From Phylloscopus collybita (taxonomy: Eukaryota; Chordata; Aves; Passeriformes; Phylloscopidae), in NCBI GenBank assembly GCA_027886175.1, contig JAJNNQ010000075.1, positions 6,799,001-6,863,000 of the forward strand: DNA of 64,000 nt. The letters are read 5' to 3'. The position numbers and the translations under genes are program-made. Below are positions 49,641 to 60,900 of the stretch, piece by piece. The notes below the pieces were generated by a model. That model did no database searches and was not told the origin of the DNA. It saw only the letters and a program-made list of their open reading frames with translations. The first letter of the stretch is position 1; the number at the start of each line of letters is the position of its first letter.

Positions 49641-50086
49641 GCAAGTATGAAACAAACCCAATACTAATCACAGTTCATGGCCAAGTTAAAGTAAAATTCC
49701 ACAAGACAGAGAAATGCTAAAAAAAACAACAAACCACCCCCAAATAAGAAATGAATTGTGTATACAAATAAAACAGCAAAGAGAATGAATGGGTACAGCA
49801 AGAAGGACAAGGACTTATTGCTGTGGTTTTGAGTTCAGCTGGAGATAAAGAACCACACACACCTCCATCTGAAATCATTCTTCCTCCAGGTCACTTTATA
49901 GAGAACTGTTACAGTCAGAAGAAATTTAACTCTACCCCAGCCAAAACCATCACACTCACCCTGCTGATTGCAGCAAGCATTTGAAAATGTTACTTTTAAT
50001 GAGAAACCATTTGTTAGAAATCAGAGCAGGGTGTCAGAAGATTATTTTTTCTCTGCCCTATCTTTTCTGGAACAATGTGAAAACCA
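49641..50086. other. No supported gene; weak LTR A-like end near 49925-49955
   Basis: AATTTAACTCTACCCCAGCC followed by AAAACCATCAC resembles the reverse complement of the first 30 bp of LTR A. The preceding sequence does not extend the match, so it is at most a relic. Confidence 0.35.
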
Positions 50087-50290
50087 TTCAGAATCAGAGA
50101 AAACAGTGCTGGGAGGGGATCTGAGAGGATGTCCAGTCCATGCTCACTGTGGTGTTAACAATACCAAACCAGATAGCAGCATGTTGGGCTTTCCATCCCT
50201 TGTGTAGACTGCTCCAGGGCTTAGTTTCCATACTCACCAGAAAGATTTTTCCTAATGTCTACTGGATTTCTGTTTTGTTTCAATTTAAGA
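50087..50290 (-). mobile_element. Diverged CR1 LINE 3' fragment (reverse)
   Basis: ATTCAGAATCAGAGAA start, then GGATCTGAGAGGATGTCCAG, a TTCCATCCCTTGTGTAGACTGC block and GAAAGATTTTTCCTAATGTC. This order fits a CR1 3' region with heavy substitution. Confidence 0.55.
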
Positions 50291-50600
50291 TAAACTTTGT
50301 TTATCTCATTGGGCATGGACAATGTATTTGCTGTTATTTATCAAAATTTCTCTTTAAATTTAAAAGTTTCTAGGAAAAACTAGATGCAATTCCTTTGATT
50401 GTTTTTGTACTGCTTTTGCCCTGGATAAATTTCTTCACAGTGGCTATTGTGGGTCTGTATTTTGTTCTGGAAATTGTGTTGCTTGCACACTGATGTTTCA
50501 GCTCCTGCTGGGCAGCACTTGCACGGCATCAAGGTCTCTTCTGCTCCTGACATTGTCCCAGTAGTGAGTAAGCTGAAGGTGCACAAGAGGATGAGGGGGG

Positions 50601-51385
50601 TGTCTTGGTTTGGAAAGACAGGTATCTGCCAGGGAAAGCTGGAGTTTCCCTTAGAATGGAGAATGTAAACCCCTCACCCATGCCCATTTATAATTTTGCA
50701 ATTAAGGGCTTTCAGGCAAAGATTTGTGAATAGGAATAACAATTCTTTACTAGGAATATTAACAATACAAATGTAGTAAAAAAACAAAACCACCCAACCA
50801 AACCAGCAAACAAACAAACACCAATTTTGGAAAACCCTGACAGAGTCAGAGCTACAACCTGACACCCTGTTGGTCAGGGTGTTGGAAGCAGTCCAAAAGT
50901 GAGTCCTCCTGGAGTGGCAGATGTGGTTCTGTTGAAGTAGAGATGATCTTGTAGAAAACAGGTCCAGTGATGGTGAGAAGGGGTCCAGTGATGGTGAGAA
51001 GGGTCCAGTCTTCCTAAAGGAATCGGGTGAAGCTGGATAGCTTGTGTTCCTGTGTCTCAGTTTTTATCCAGGTAGGAATGGTTGGCTCCCCCACTGGGTG
51101 GAGCATCTCACAATGGAATGTGGATGCACTGCTTTGGGGAGGGTATAGTTTGGGGGGAGTATCGTGGATGTACTGCTTTGGGGAGGAGAACAGCTTGGGA
51201 AGTCTTAATGGCCCATTGTGAAAAGAGATAAGAAACACTGCCCTACCTGGTTTTGGTTGGCCCATTATCAAAAGGCATCTGCCCCCCCCTCCTCCCAGAG
51301 TTACAAGAGATAAAGAAGAACATCTCCCCATCTGCTTTCAGCAGGTAAAATAGAATACACATTTTTGGTTCCATAACCCAAGACA
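50601..51385 (-). mobile_element. Solo LTR of the ERV-L-like family (reverse), nested in LTR A
   Basis: 785 bp with TGTCTTGG...CCAAGACA ends, reverse-complementary in its R/U5 half to the LTR at 2073-2829 and similar over its full length to 58571-59309. Flanks read GGGGG on the left and AGGGG on the right, a 5-bp target duplication with one change. In sense orientation a TATA box (GGATAAAAACTGAG) lies at 51057-51070. AGTAAAG reads as the poly(A) signal near 50733-50750. It carries a local duplication of GGTCCAGTGATGGTGAGAAG at 50961-51001 that the 58571 copy lacks. Confidence 0.92.
50867..50887. other. Inverted repeat in the solo LTR (8-bp stem, 5-nt loop)
   Basis: ACACCCTG, loop TTGGT, CAGGGTGT. 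The same hairpin is present in the solo LTR near 58808-58829; in the LTR at 2073-2829 it has decayed. It would lie in transcribed R/U5. Confidence 0.75.
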
Positions 51386-51628
51386 AGGGGACATGGCTGG
51401 GACAGCTTACCCCAACTGACCAATTTCCAAATGACACCATGGCATGCTCAACAATAAAACTAAGAAGGAAGTTTGTTGTGGCGGAAGGGGGCAGTGCTTG
51501 GGGACTGGCTGAACATGGGGTGGCTGGTGGGGAGCAATTGTTTCCATTTGTATCCCTTGTCTTTCTTGGGTTTTATTTTCCTCTTTATGTTTTTAAAAAT
51601 CGCTTTTCCCTTACTTTAAAAAATATTA

Positions 51629-51660
51629 TTGTTATTATTTATTATTATTATTGTTTTAAT
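51629..51660 (+). repeat. (TTA)n-like microsatellite in LTR A
   Basis: Interrupted TTA/TTG units within the R/U5 side of LTR A. Confidence 0.8.
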
Positions 51661-51803
51661 TATTAAACTGCTTTTAGCTCAAGCCATGTGTTTATTTTAA
51701 CTTTTTGTCCTTCCAATTAATCCCCTCATCCTGGGGTGGAGGAAGGAGGTCTGAGTGAGTGTGTGGTTCTTAGTTGTCAGCTGGTCAAAACCATGACAGT
51801 TTT

Positions 51804-53579
51804 TTCCTAGATCATTGAATTTACAGGTGTTTCCATTCTTGTTAGGCAATACTGATGTCCTGTCCCACAGAATAGTTTATGAAGTGCTTGTAAGGTACAT
51901 CCTCCCAAATGACATTGATTACACCTCATTCTCAAGTAAGGATGGAGCATGCTCTTGCTTCAACAATGTGGTCACCAGAAATGGAGCTCAGTTGACTAAA
52001 ATAAGTTTTCTAGATCTACATTAGAATGGGGTAAATCTGACCTTCCTCCTTAGGTTAAAATGAGCTGAGCCTCATGGACTAGGCTGAGATGGATACTGAT
52101 GACAGTATCCATCTGCAGTCAGAGGTCCTGGGCCAATATCACACAGATTTCCGAATTATTTAGCTTATGTGTGTCCTTAACACATGTGACACTTGACCCA
52201 TAAATAAAGCTGTCACTGCTCTGGTACAGGATCTTAGTTGGACATGTACCCATGTTTGTCCTACCATCATTCTCCTACCCTGGGAATAAATTCCTTTTCT
52301 TTCCAATTCAATTACATCTCACTCAGAGGGCTCTATTAGTAATCAGCTACACGATTTTCCAAGCACACTACTGAGATATGGAAACACATAACCTTAGGGG
52401 TTAAAAAAGCTTTGAATGAGCTGACAGTCATCCTGGAAAACCTCCACTTCTCTGTATTAATTTGGAGCTGTTTGCCCTGGTCTTACCCTGGTGTAATTCA
52501 TGGCAGAATTTGATTCTGTGTAAATAGTGTTTATTGAAAGCAGAAAGTAGCACATGGAACTCATGTACTATATTCACTATCATTTGTTAATCACCCATTT
52601 GAATTCCAACTGTACTAAGATCAGCTTCTCCAAGTAAAAAACAGCATGAGAATACCTGGATAGAAATCAACCTGTTTTTTGTTTGCCTGCAAATTCTCTG
52701 CTTCGTATCCCCAAGGAGGCTCTCAAAGCCCTTCACAAACATTTCCTGAGCCTTAGTGACAGGCTGCAAGAGAGATAAGTATTCATATAGGTGAAGATAA
52801 CATATTTTTGCAAAAGAAATCCTGTATCTCACACACAAGTTGTGGTCCAGTGCAGGGAATACTGAGTTAAACCTTAAGCCAGTTATGGAGGTGAACAAGA
52901 CATTGATGATAGTCTTTGTTGGTATAAAATTTATGACTCATCATCTCCTTGTGGAGTTCCAGGAGCAAAAACATATTGACATTTTAAAATGGTAGGGCCT
53001 CTGGGCATATTTCAAAGTTCTGGTCTGCTGCTTTAGGAAGGCCTGTTTTAGAAAAGAAGTGTTTTGGGGTTTTACTTCTGATTGGAAAGGGAGGTGTGTA
53101 GCTGCATAGCTTTAGATATTTGAGTGGGTTTCTGGTTAAGGACTGCACTCCCAGGAGTGTCAGTAGAGAAACTGTTTAGGTAGTTTCAATTGGCTTCTTG
53201 ACTCCACAGAGATGAGTGGTAGACATTGTGACTCTCAGTTCTGTGTGTTTATACACAGCTTTTAATTCTTGTCTGAAAAAAATTCTTATCTAAAAAATAA
53301 CTGTCCCTTCTTTTGTGGAAAAAAATAATTAGATTAAACTTAATGTGATATTTCTTGTTACTTAACTTGATCTTATGTAAACTGATGTCTCCTTGCACTC
53401 ATTATAAAGATATGGTTGTGATTCATGGAAAACTATTTTTGGTACAAAAAGGTTAGTGAGCAGGTTAATGGGGTGCTGGGGGTTTAAGTTTCTTTTCTTT
53501 TGTTCCTTTTTATTTATAGAATTTTTCCCATAAGTTGCTAAGAAACACTAACAAATTGGATACTTAGGAAAAACAAAAG
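51804..53579. other. No supported gene; possible ancient repeat at about 52690-52790
   Basis: CCCCAAGGAGGCTCTCAAAG followed by CCCTTCACAAACATTTCCTG recalls the GGATCTCAAAGCACTTTACAAA core of an old amniote LINE 3' end. The rest has nothing recognised. Confidence 0.4.
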
Positions 53580-54002
53580 AAGATGCCAAGCTCAGGGGAG
53601 GGGGGCATCTGGTTGCACTTCTCTTACTGGGAGTTTCTCTCCAAGGGGCAGAGATACCATGAGGATTGGGCAGGTAAAGGACGGGGCTGGGGCAGCTGGT
53701 GGCTCTCTCATTCTCAGTTTTGGAGGAGGATGGTTGGAGCTGCTGCCTGGGGAAGGGAATTTGCTGCTGCTGCCAGAGCTCAGCCCTGAGCTGCTTCTTC
53801 TGCCACGGGGTGAGCCTCTGCTGGTGAGAGCAGCCCCTGAACTGGGACCTTATTCTCACCTACCTCACTAAAAGAGGGACCTATCACCCTCTGCTCGGGT
53901 GCCTGGGATCCTGAGCCCGGGGCTGCCTGTATGGACTGAATGGTTTCCACATCTCAGCTAGGAGCAAAGTGAAATAAACATTTGGCTTGAACCTTTAGGA
54001 CA
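53580..54002 (+). other. GC-rich patch ending in a poly(A) signal; possible LTR
   Basis: This is a GC-rich island in AT-rich surroundings, rich in CTGCTGCTGCC-type runs, followed by CTCTGCTCGGGTGCCTGGGA, CCTGAGCCCGGGGCTGCCTG and AAAGTGAAATAAACATTTGG. The R/U5-like order (GC-rich part, AATAAA at 53973, CA end at 54002) suggests an LTR 3' half. A transcript 3' end is another possibility. Frames across it have no conserved motif. Confidence 0.4.
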
Positions 54003-55490
54003 TAGAACAAGTATTTTCTTCATTTACAGTTCAAGCAGCTAAGATCTCTCAATCTTTATTGAGCATTCAACCTATATAAAGAAGCCCATGGAGGAGAAAT
54101 TGAACTGCAGTTGGAGCCTTGAATGTTGTGAAATTTAGGACCATAGGAAACCTGCCTTTCAGTAAAATCAAAATATGGACAGTAGACTGGTCACAGAAAT
54201 ATTGCTGCATGTGTACAGCCTGGCTCCTTCTAAACAAAGAAATGGCTCTTCATGTTCTGCTGAGATTCCCAGGGAGCAGTAATGACTTCAGGTGGGATAG
54301 GAATCCTCTCACAGAGGAAGTTGATACCAGGAAAATGTCAAGGCTTTGGGCCACTGCTCAAATAGTGCATATTTGTTCAGTTTTCAGGCCTGCTGTCATC
54401 TTCTTTTACATCTGCATTGGAGCAAAACTTGAACAAAGCAGGATTAATCATCCACTGCTCCAATAAAAAAATTGCTCAATTGCCAAGAACAATTCAATTC
54501 TGCAGAGTAAATATCTATTTCCTCTGCTCATTTGACACTCAAAGTTACTATCTTTTATTTTTCTTAGGAATACAGGTGCCTTTGTTAAGGGTCAAATTAG
54601 AACTGACAATTTGTGAGCTTTCCCCTTCCTTTCCCACCTTTCATTTTCCAGCCTGTCATGTCACACACAATCCCTTCCAGCTTCCCAAGTGGAGCCTCAG
54701 TGAGAAATGAGGTCCAGGCTTAAATGAAGGAAGAAATATCATGGAGGGCAATGAAACCCACACACTGCAGTGTCCTGAATTGAGGCAGAACTGGTGGTAC
54801 AGAGAGATTTATTCTATGAAATCCTGGGTGAGGTGCAGCTCAGCCTTGTTTCTTCCCATCTGCCAAGAAAACATCTGGTTTACATGGGAAAATTATTGCA
54901 GAATATTACCATGATATAGCTGCTCTGGTCAAGTCCTGCTGGTTCCCACATTGCAGGAGTGTGGGACAACTCTGATTGATTACTTCCTGCACATCTACAA
55001 ACAAAAGAGTTGGGAAACCAGCAGGCACATACCAGATCACATACCAGGCAGCCTAAGGCATCAGCTTTACACTGCTCCTGAGCAGACATTCAGTCCAAGG
55101 CACAAGCTGTCCCTTAAACAAATAAAAAGCATTGCAAATACAAATTTATTTAACCTACCAGGAAGCCAAGAATATGGCATTGTCTCAAGTGGTTTCCTCT
55201 TTAGGATATAAAACTTGGAATAATATTAACATTTTCAAATTAAAAATTAAAGTGTTACCATCTGGGAATTGCTTCCTTCCTCTTGCTCCTGTCTTTATCT
55301 GCTATTTCTTCTGACAGAACTTCCAAAGCTTGATCCTAGAATTGGCTGGACCATAGTTTATTGGATGGCAGAAGGTATTTCACACCCTTTAACCTCACTA
55401 ATGTAATCACAATTTCCTTCAAGCTAATGAATAAAGTTCCTAGTATTATATATATTTTCCTTCTGCTGGAGGGAAATAGTGTTATCTGCT
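54003..55490. other. No supported gene
   Basis: Short frames only; no repeat recognised. Confidence 0.4.
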
Positions 55491-55672
55491 TCATGCACAT
55501 TCCTCAGCACCACATTGTTGGAATGCCCCCAAGCACAATTTTATCTATAATAATACAATATTAATTTAAAAAAAGGGAAAAAATTAAAAAGGCTCCTCTG
55601 CTGCCTGCAGGACATAGATTGAGCTTCGAGGATTTTTCTGCCTGCTTGGAAGGGAGCAGTATACATTAGATT
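55491..55672 (+). repeat. 182-bp duplicated block, copy 1
   Basis: Identical to 57632-57813 at 179 of 182 positions and in the same orientation, offset 2141 bp. The differences are near the right end (G/T, G/A and A/G). Flanks on both sides differ from those of copy 2. Contains TCCTCAGCACCACATTGTTG, a run TTAAAAAAAGGG and GGCTCCTCTGCTGCCTGCAG. No known family recognised. Confidence 0.95.
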
Positions 55673-57093
55673 TCAGGCACGTCACAATTTATGCAGTGGG
55701 TTTTCATTTTGACTTGCTGCAACAGTAAAGAGAAGAGCATCTGTAAGAATATATTCTTCTAGAGCATCTTTTATCCACTGCTTTCCAGATGCTTGAATCC
55801 CAACTTAATTTTCCCTACAGCACTGGAAGGCAGCTGGCAGAGATTTAAGGGGGAAGAGAAGGGGCAGCAGTTTGTTCCTCCTCAAACTGGCTTCCACCTC
55901 CTGAGCAGGGATTCGACTGGCACCACCTGGGGTTGCTCAGAGGGGCTGGGGCTGGTCCAGCACTGCCAGCTTGGAGGGGCAGGCTGTGCTGCAGGCTGGG
56001 GTTGAGTCACCAGAGATGCCCAAATCTCAGCTTCTTCAAAAGCTGTGCAGGCTCTGAGCATGGCCCCAGGAAGGTACCAAACCTCCTGTCACAATTCTCT
56101 CTTTTGTGAGGTGGGAAAGGTTCTCCAGTGGCAGTAAACTGAGAGCACCACCACAGAGCAGAAGCAAGGATGTATCTAGAAAGAGGAAGAAAATCTCACA
56201 AATAAAATGCAAAGCTTTCCTTTCAGAATTTTCTTGGAGTGATGATACTTCAGGAAGTCTAGTTCCCTCTTCTGCAAAATGTGAAAAAAGAAAGGAATAA
56301 AAATAATATTTAAATTATTTTGCCTATTTTGCCCTTTTATTTATTTTATTACCTGGAATATGATTTTGCTCTCTATTCCTCCTTGTTTTATTCCCATCAC
56401 ACACACATATATACACATATACATGTATTTATGCATATGTATGCATATTAGTTCCTTATGAGCAAAGACATCAAATATTACCCTTGAAGGAGAAGAATAA
56501 AAGACAGCAAGCTAATTCAATAGAAGATACTGTTAATTATTAAAAATGTCATTACTTTTGAAAGTATTTCACCTTATCTAAAGGTAACATATGAAAGTGG
56601 ACTGAGAAATTAATTTGCAGATATAGTAGTAAAGAAAATCTCTGCTAGAAATAACCATTCTTTTCCACAGATCTCTTTCTTTAAGTGATGCCACTGAACT
56701 CTGGCACTTTTCACTGAATGTCTTACCACCTTTGCTCTTTTCACAGCAGCATTTAGAGGTGCAATTGAGAGCATGACAACCCTGCTGGATCTCATACAGG
56801 CACACAGCATGAAATCTTGCATAAACACAAGAAGGGTTTTGCATCATTATTTTCTTAGCAGAATAGAGAAGGCTGGTTGTAAACAGGCAGGAAATTTGAG
56901 GTTCCTCCTAAAGTCCTGGAATAGGTCATTGGCAGAGCTGAGACTGGCTTTAGAGCAGCCATGGAGAGGGCTCTGGATTGGCCACTGGATTGTCCTTTCA
57001 GACACACCTATGTACACCTCCTTCTCTCCCTTGGGATTGCAAAGAACCACTTATTTAATAGTACTGAGAAATAATTTCTCTGCTTTAGTTTTT
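55673..57093. other. No supported gene
   Basis: Includes a CA/TA-rich run at 56400-56445. Otherwise unique-looking. Confidence 0.4.
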
Positions 57094-57192
57094 GGTCAGC
57101 CCTGAACTGGTCAGGCTGTTGGACTCGATGTTCATTGGAGGTCTCCTCCTACTGTAATACTGTATTCTACTCTATTCTGTTCTATTCTATTC
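57094..57192 (+). mobile_element. CR1 LINE 3' terminus with TTCTA tail
   Basis: CAGGCTGTTGGACTCGATG, TTCATTGGAGGTCTCCTCCT, then repeated CTATTCTGTTCTATTCTATT. Plus strand. Confidence 0.8.
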
Positions 57193-57631
57193 ATAAACAA
57201 TAGTTATCCTACCATTAGGTGCAAAAAAAAAAAAAACAATATTTCTGTAAGGGAGAGGAATATCACATCCAACAATATTGATTAAAACATTTTCCCCTGT
57301 TTCTGCAATGCTTCAGATTTTGTACTTCAATTTAATTTAGAAACTAGGGAGCATTTTACCTCATTGTTTCCTTTCATCAAAGCAGCTTCCTAATATTTGC
57401 TAATTTGTCTCCAACATCTGCCTTTAGAAGACAAGTGTCTCTTCTTTCAGGCCTTTCTGACTTTCATGCCAGGGTTGCTTTCTGGGGCTTTGTTAATCTA
57501 ACAGGGTGCCTTCTGTTTGTCCAAATGCATCCAGTAAGAGCTGTCCCAGAGAGTTACAATGGAAGTTACAATGGACAGCCTGGTGACTTAATGGAGAGCA
57601 CTGAAGGGTTTCTGCCTATTAGAGAACCTAC
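57193..57631. other. No supported gene
   Basis: A poly(A) run near 57224-57236 and a small GTTACAATGGA duplication near 57551-57575. Confidence 0.4.
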
Positions 57632-57813
57632 TCATGCACATTCCTCAGCACCACATTGTTGGAATGCCCCCAAGCACAATTTTATCTATAATAATACAAT
57701 ATTAATTTAAAAAAAGGGAAAAAATTAAAAAGGCTCCTCTGCTGCCTGCAGGACATAGATTGAGCTTCTAGGATTTTTCTGCCTGCTTGGAAGAGAGCAG
57801 TGTACATTAGATT
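57632..57813 (+). repeat. 182-bp duplicated block, copy 2
   Basis: Partner of 55491-55672. It ends 8 bp before the start of LTR B. Confidence 0.95.
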
Positions 57814-57820
57814 AGTGTAC

Positions 57821-59529
57821 TGTATTGAGTTTACAGGACCATGTTTTGGTAACAAGAGGGCTACAAGGGTAGCATCTGTGAGAAGCTGCCTGAAGCTTTC
57901 CTCATAGACTGGCTGCTGGCCAAAGCTGAGCCCATCAGCACTCCTGGGATAATGTATTTAAGAAAGGGGGAAACACCTGCAGAGCTGCATTTGGAGAGAG
58001 GAGTGAGTATCTGAAAGAAACCTCTCTGCAGACACCAGGTCAGTGCAGAAGGAGGGGCAGGAGGTGCTCCAGGTGCCAGAGCAGAGATTCTCTTGCAGGT
58101 CATGGTGAGGCAGCTTTATCCCTGCAGCCCATGGGGGTACATGGGGAAGCAGAGGTCCACCTGCAGCCCCTGTGGAGCAGGGGGTTGCCCAAAGGAGGCA
58201 GTGATTCCATAGGAAGCCTCTGACATGGCAGACTTCTGGCAGAACCTGTGGATCCATGGAGAGGGAGCCCCACACTGGAACAAGTTTACTGCCAGGACCT
58301 GGGACCCCAAGAGAAACCCACACTGGATCAGCCTGTCCCTGAAGGACTGTCTCCCATGAGAGGGACCCATGCTGGAGCAGGGGAAGAGTGTGAGGAGTCC
58401 TTTCCATGAGGAGGAAGGAGTGTCAGAGACATTGTATGATGAACAGACCACAGTTCCCCATCCTACTGCATTGCTGAGGGGGAGATGGGAGAAAATCCAG
58501 GAATGACGCTGAGCCTAGGAAGAAGTGAGGGATGGGGGAAAGGTGTTTTAAGATTTGGTTTTATTTCTCCTGTCTTGGTTTGGAAAGACAGGTATCTGCC
58601 AGGGAAAGCTGGAGTTTCCCTTAGAATGGGGAATGTAAAACCCTCACCCCCGCCAATTTATAATTTTGCAATTAAGGGCTTTCAGGCAAAGATTTGGGAA
58701 TAGGAACAACAGTTCTTTACTAGGAATATTAACAATACAAATGTAGTAGAAAACAAAACCACCCAACCAAACAAGCAAACAAACAAAGAGTAAGAGCTAC
58801 AACCTGACACCCTGTTGGTCAGGGTGTTGGAAGCAGTCCAAAAGTGAGTCCTCCTGGAGTGGCAGATGTGGTTCTGTTGAAGTAGAGATGATCCTGTAGA
58901 ACAAGGGTCCAATGGTGGTGAGAAGGGCCCAGTCTTCCTTCAGGAATCGGGTGAAGCTGGATACTTTCTGTTCCTACGTCTCAGTTTTTATCCAGGTAGG
59001 AATGGTTGGCTCCCCCCACTGGGTGGAGCATCTCACAATAGGATGATGGAATGTGGATGTTCTGCTTTGGGGATGTGTGCTTTAAAGGTTGCCTTAATGG
59101 TCCATTAGCAGAAAATATCCTCCTGGAGGGAGGACTGGTGGTGAAAGAGATAAGAAACACTGCCCTACCTGGTTTTAACAGTTGGCCCATTATCAGAAGG
59201 CACCCACCCCCCTGCCCACAGGGTAACAAGAGATAAAGAAAAACATCTCCCCAGCTGCTTTCAGCCAATGAAATAGAATACATATCTTTGGTTCCACAAT
59301 CCCAAGACACTCATTACTCTATTCTGATTTGATTGGTAGTAAATTAAACTAATTTTCTTAAGCCAAGAGTGTTTTTTTTATGATGGTAACTGGTGAGTGA
59401 TCTCTCCCTAGCCCTATCTTTACTCATGAGCTTTTTCATCATGTTTTCTCTCCCCTGTCCAGCTGAGGAGGGGTTTGACAGAGTGTCTTTGGTGGGCACC
59501 TGGTGTCCAGACAAGGTCAACTCATCACA
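57821..59529 (+). mobile_element. Solo LTR, family B, split by an ERV-L-family LTR
   Basis: Starts TGTATTGAGTTTACAGGACC and ends GGTCAACTCATCACA. Sense features: TATA-like GTATTTAAG at 57954 and, downstream of the insertion, GGTAGTAAATTAAACT as poly(A) region. Without the insertion it is about 966 bp. Its 3' end also occurs alone at 24090-24256. No matching target duplication is visible (TGTAC on the left, GGATT on the right). No viral genes remain. Confidence 0.8.
58571..59309 (-). mobile_element. Solo LTR of the ERV-L-like family (reverse), nested in LTR B
   Basis: 739 bp, TGTCTTGG...CCAAGACA ends, very similar to 50601-51385. Removing it and one copy of CTCA rejoins LTR B smoothly (TTTATTT|CTCA|TTACTC). 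The flanks are CTCC and CTCA, a 4-bp duplication with one change. In sense orientation it has a TATA box (GGATAAAAACTGAG) and AGTAAAG. Confidence 0.92.
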
Positions 59530-60835
59530 GGATTATGGTATTTCAGTACACCTCAGTCTGGTGCAGGATTTGCCAGGACAGGCTTGACAAAGCAGAGGAG
59601 ATATAGATTTAGAAACACAGTAAATCAAACCATTATGCAGTAAATTGTGAGGAGGTTGGCACTAGCAGTAAGTCAGCTGCCAGAAATTCATGTGTGGCGT
59701 CTGATAGGGAGTCAGATCAGTGACAGAAATGTGTGATTGGGCAGCACAGGGTGCACCTGAATTTATTTTTGTGAATGGAAGCACTGGCAAAGGATGCAAT
59801 AAAAAATTTTCTTTGCATATACATTTAACCCTGCCCAGTCCCTGCTGTCAGTCAGTGTGATCACTCCACTGAGGGTGTTATTAAAGGGCTATTTTGGTTA
59901 ATCTCCACTTTATGTTTGCACACTTAGCCGAGCAGTGCTGCAGTGGATCTGTCAGCTCCTTAAACACGGGCAGCTGACAAGCACTTTGAGAACAGCACCT
60001 GTACATATGCAAACAGAAAAAGCAGAAGCATGTATGTTCTCCATCTGGCTCCAGTCTGGAGCTTTAGGTCTATTAATCATATATTTGAAAGCTTTTGCGA
60101 CTAGTTCATTTCCTGACTCAGAGGAGTAATGGTTCAGTGCTCAGCACTGAAAAGACAGAGCCTCCTGGTTTTATCCCTGGCTCTGCAATCAATTCACAGC
60201 ACAGTGAGTTAATCTCTTAGGATTAGGCCCAAAGGGATGAAGACTATAAAATTAAATCAGAGACATTCTTCCTTCCAGGATTTGGCTACTAGATTGTAAT
60301 CCAGAACCTGGGGACAGGTGCCTGGTCCCTCCACACAGATCCCGTGGGGAGAAACAGTTGTGTCAATCCAGGAAACCTCAAAGGAGAGCAAAACACTGGG
60401 GGAAAGGGCACACAGTAATTCACTCTTCTTTCTCCTCCAGGTGTGAATGCTTATCCAGGATATGTTCACTCTCTGCTAAATGGCTCCAGTCCTTCTTCAC
60501 CAAATCAATACCTTTTCTATCTTTCTAGTGAAAAAATATGATTTATCAATGGAAAGTCTCTAATGCAGTTTTGGTAACATCCCTAAGCACACCATGTGGG
60601 AGAGCTGGTCCCAATTTCACAGCTGCATAGAAATATTCAATGATACCTCCAAGAATACAATCTACCTATTTGGATGTGGGAGGAGAGAGGTTTCTATTCC
60701 TCCTGTTGAAGCTATTCTCTTTTACAGGAAAAGCTCCCAAGAAGTCATGGTATCATTGTATTTGGAAATACTGCAAACTCAACTGGACAATGCCAACAGC
60801 AACCTGAACTAACCCTGAAACTGATACTGCTTTAA
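59530..60835. other. No supported gene
   Basis: Unique-looking sequence with short frames. Confidence 0.4.
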
Positions 60836-60900
60836 GCAAAGAATGAACTAGATGACATCCCAATGTCCCTGCCAGACTTATGTAAGTCTATGATTCTAGA
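60836..60900 (+). mobile_element. CR1 LINE 3' terminus, short diverged fragment
   Basis: GAATGAACTAGATGACATCC, CAATGTCCCTGCCAGACTTA, TGTAAGTCTATGATTCTAGA. This has the order of a CR1 end on the plus strand. Confidence 0.55.

Larger units (their letters stand above)
50406..51798 (+). mobile_element. Solo LTR, family A, split by an ERV-L-family LTR
   Basis: Starts TGTACTGCTTTTGCCCTGGA and ends GTCAAAACCATGACA. A perfect 5-bp target duplication GTTTT lies at 50401-50405 and 51799-51803, which fixes both ends. Without the insertion at 50601-51385 it is about 600 bp. Sense features: a decayed TATA-like region at about 51450 (AATAAAAC) and a TATTAAACTG poly(A) region at 51661. They indicate plus orientation. 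No internal viral genes remain, so the provirus was reduced to one LTR by recombination between its LTRs. Confidence 0.85.
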
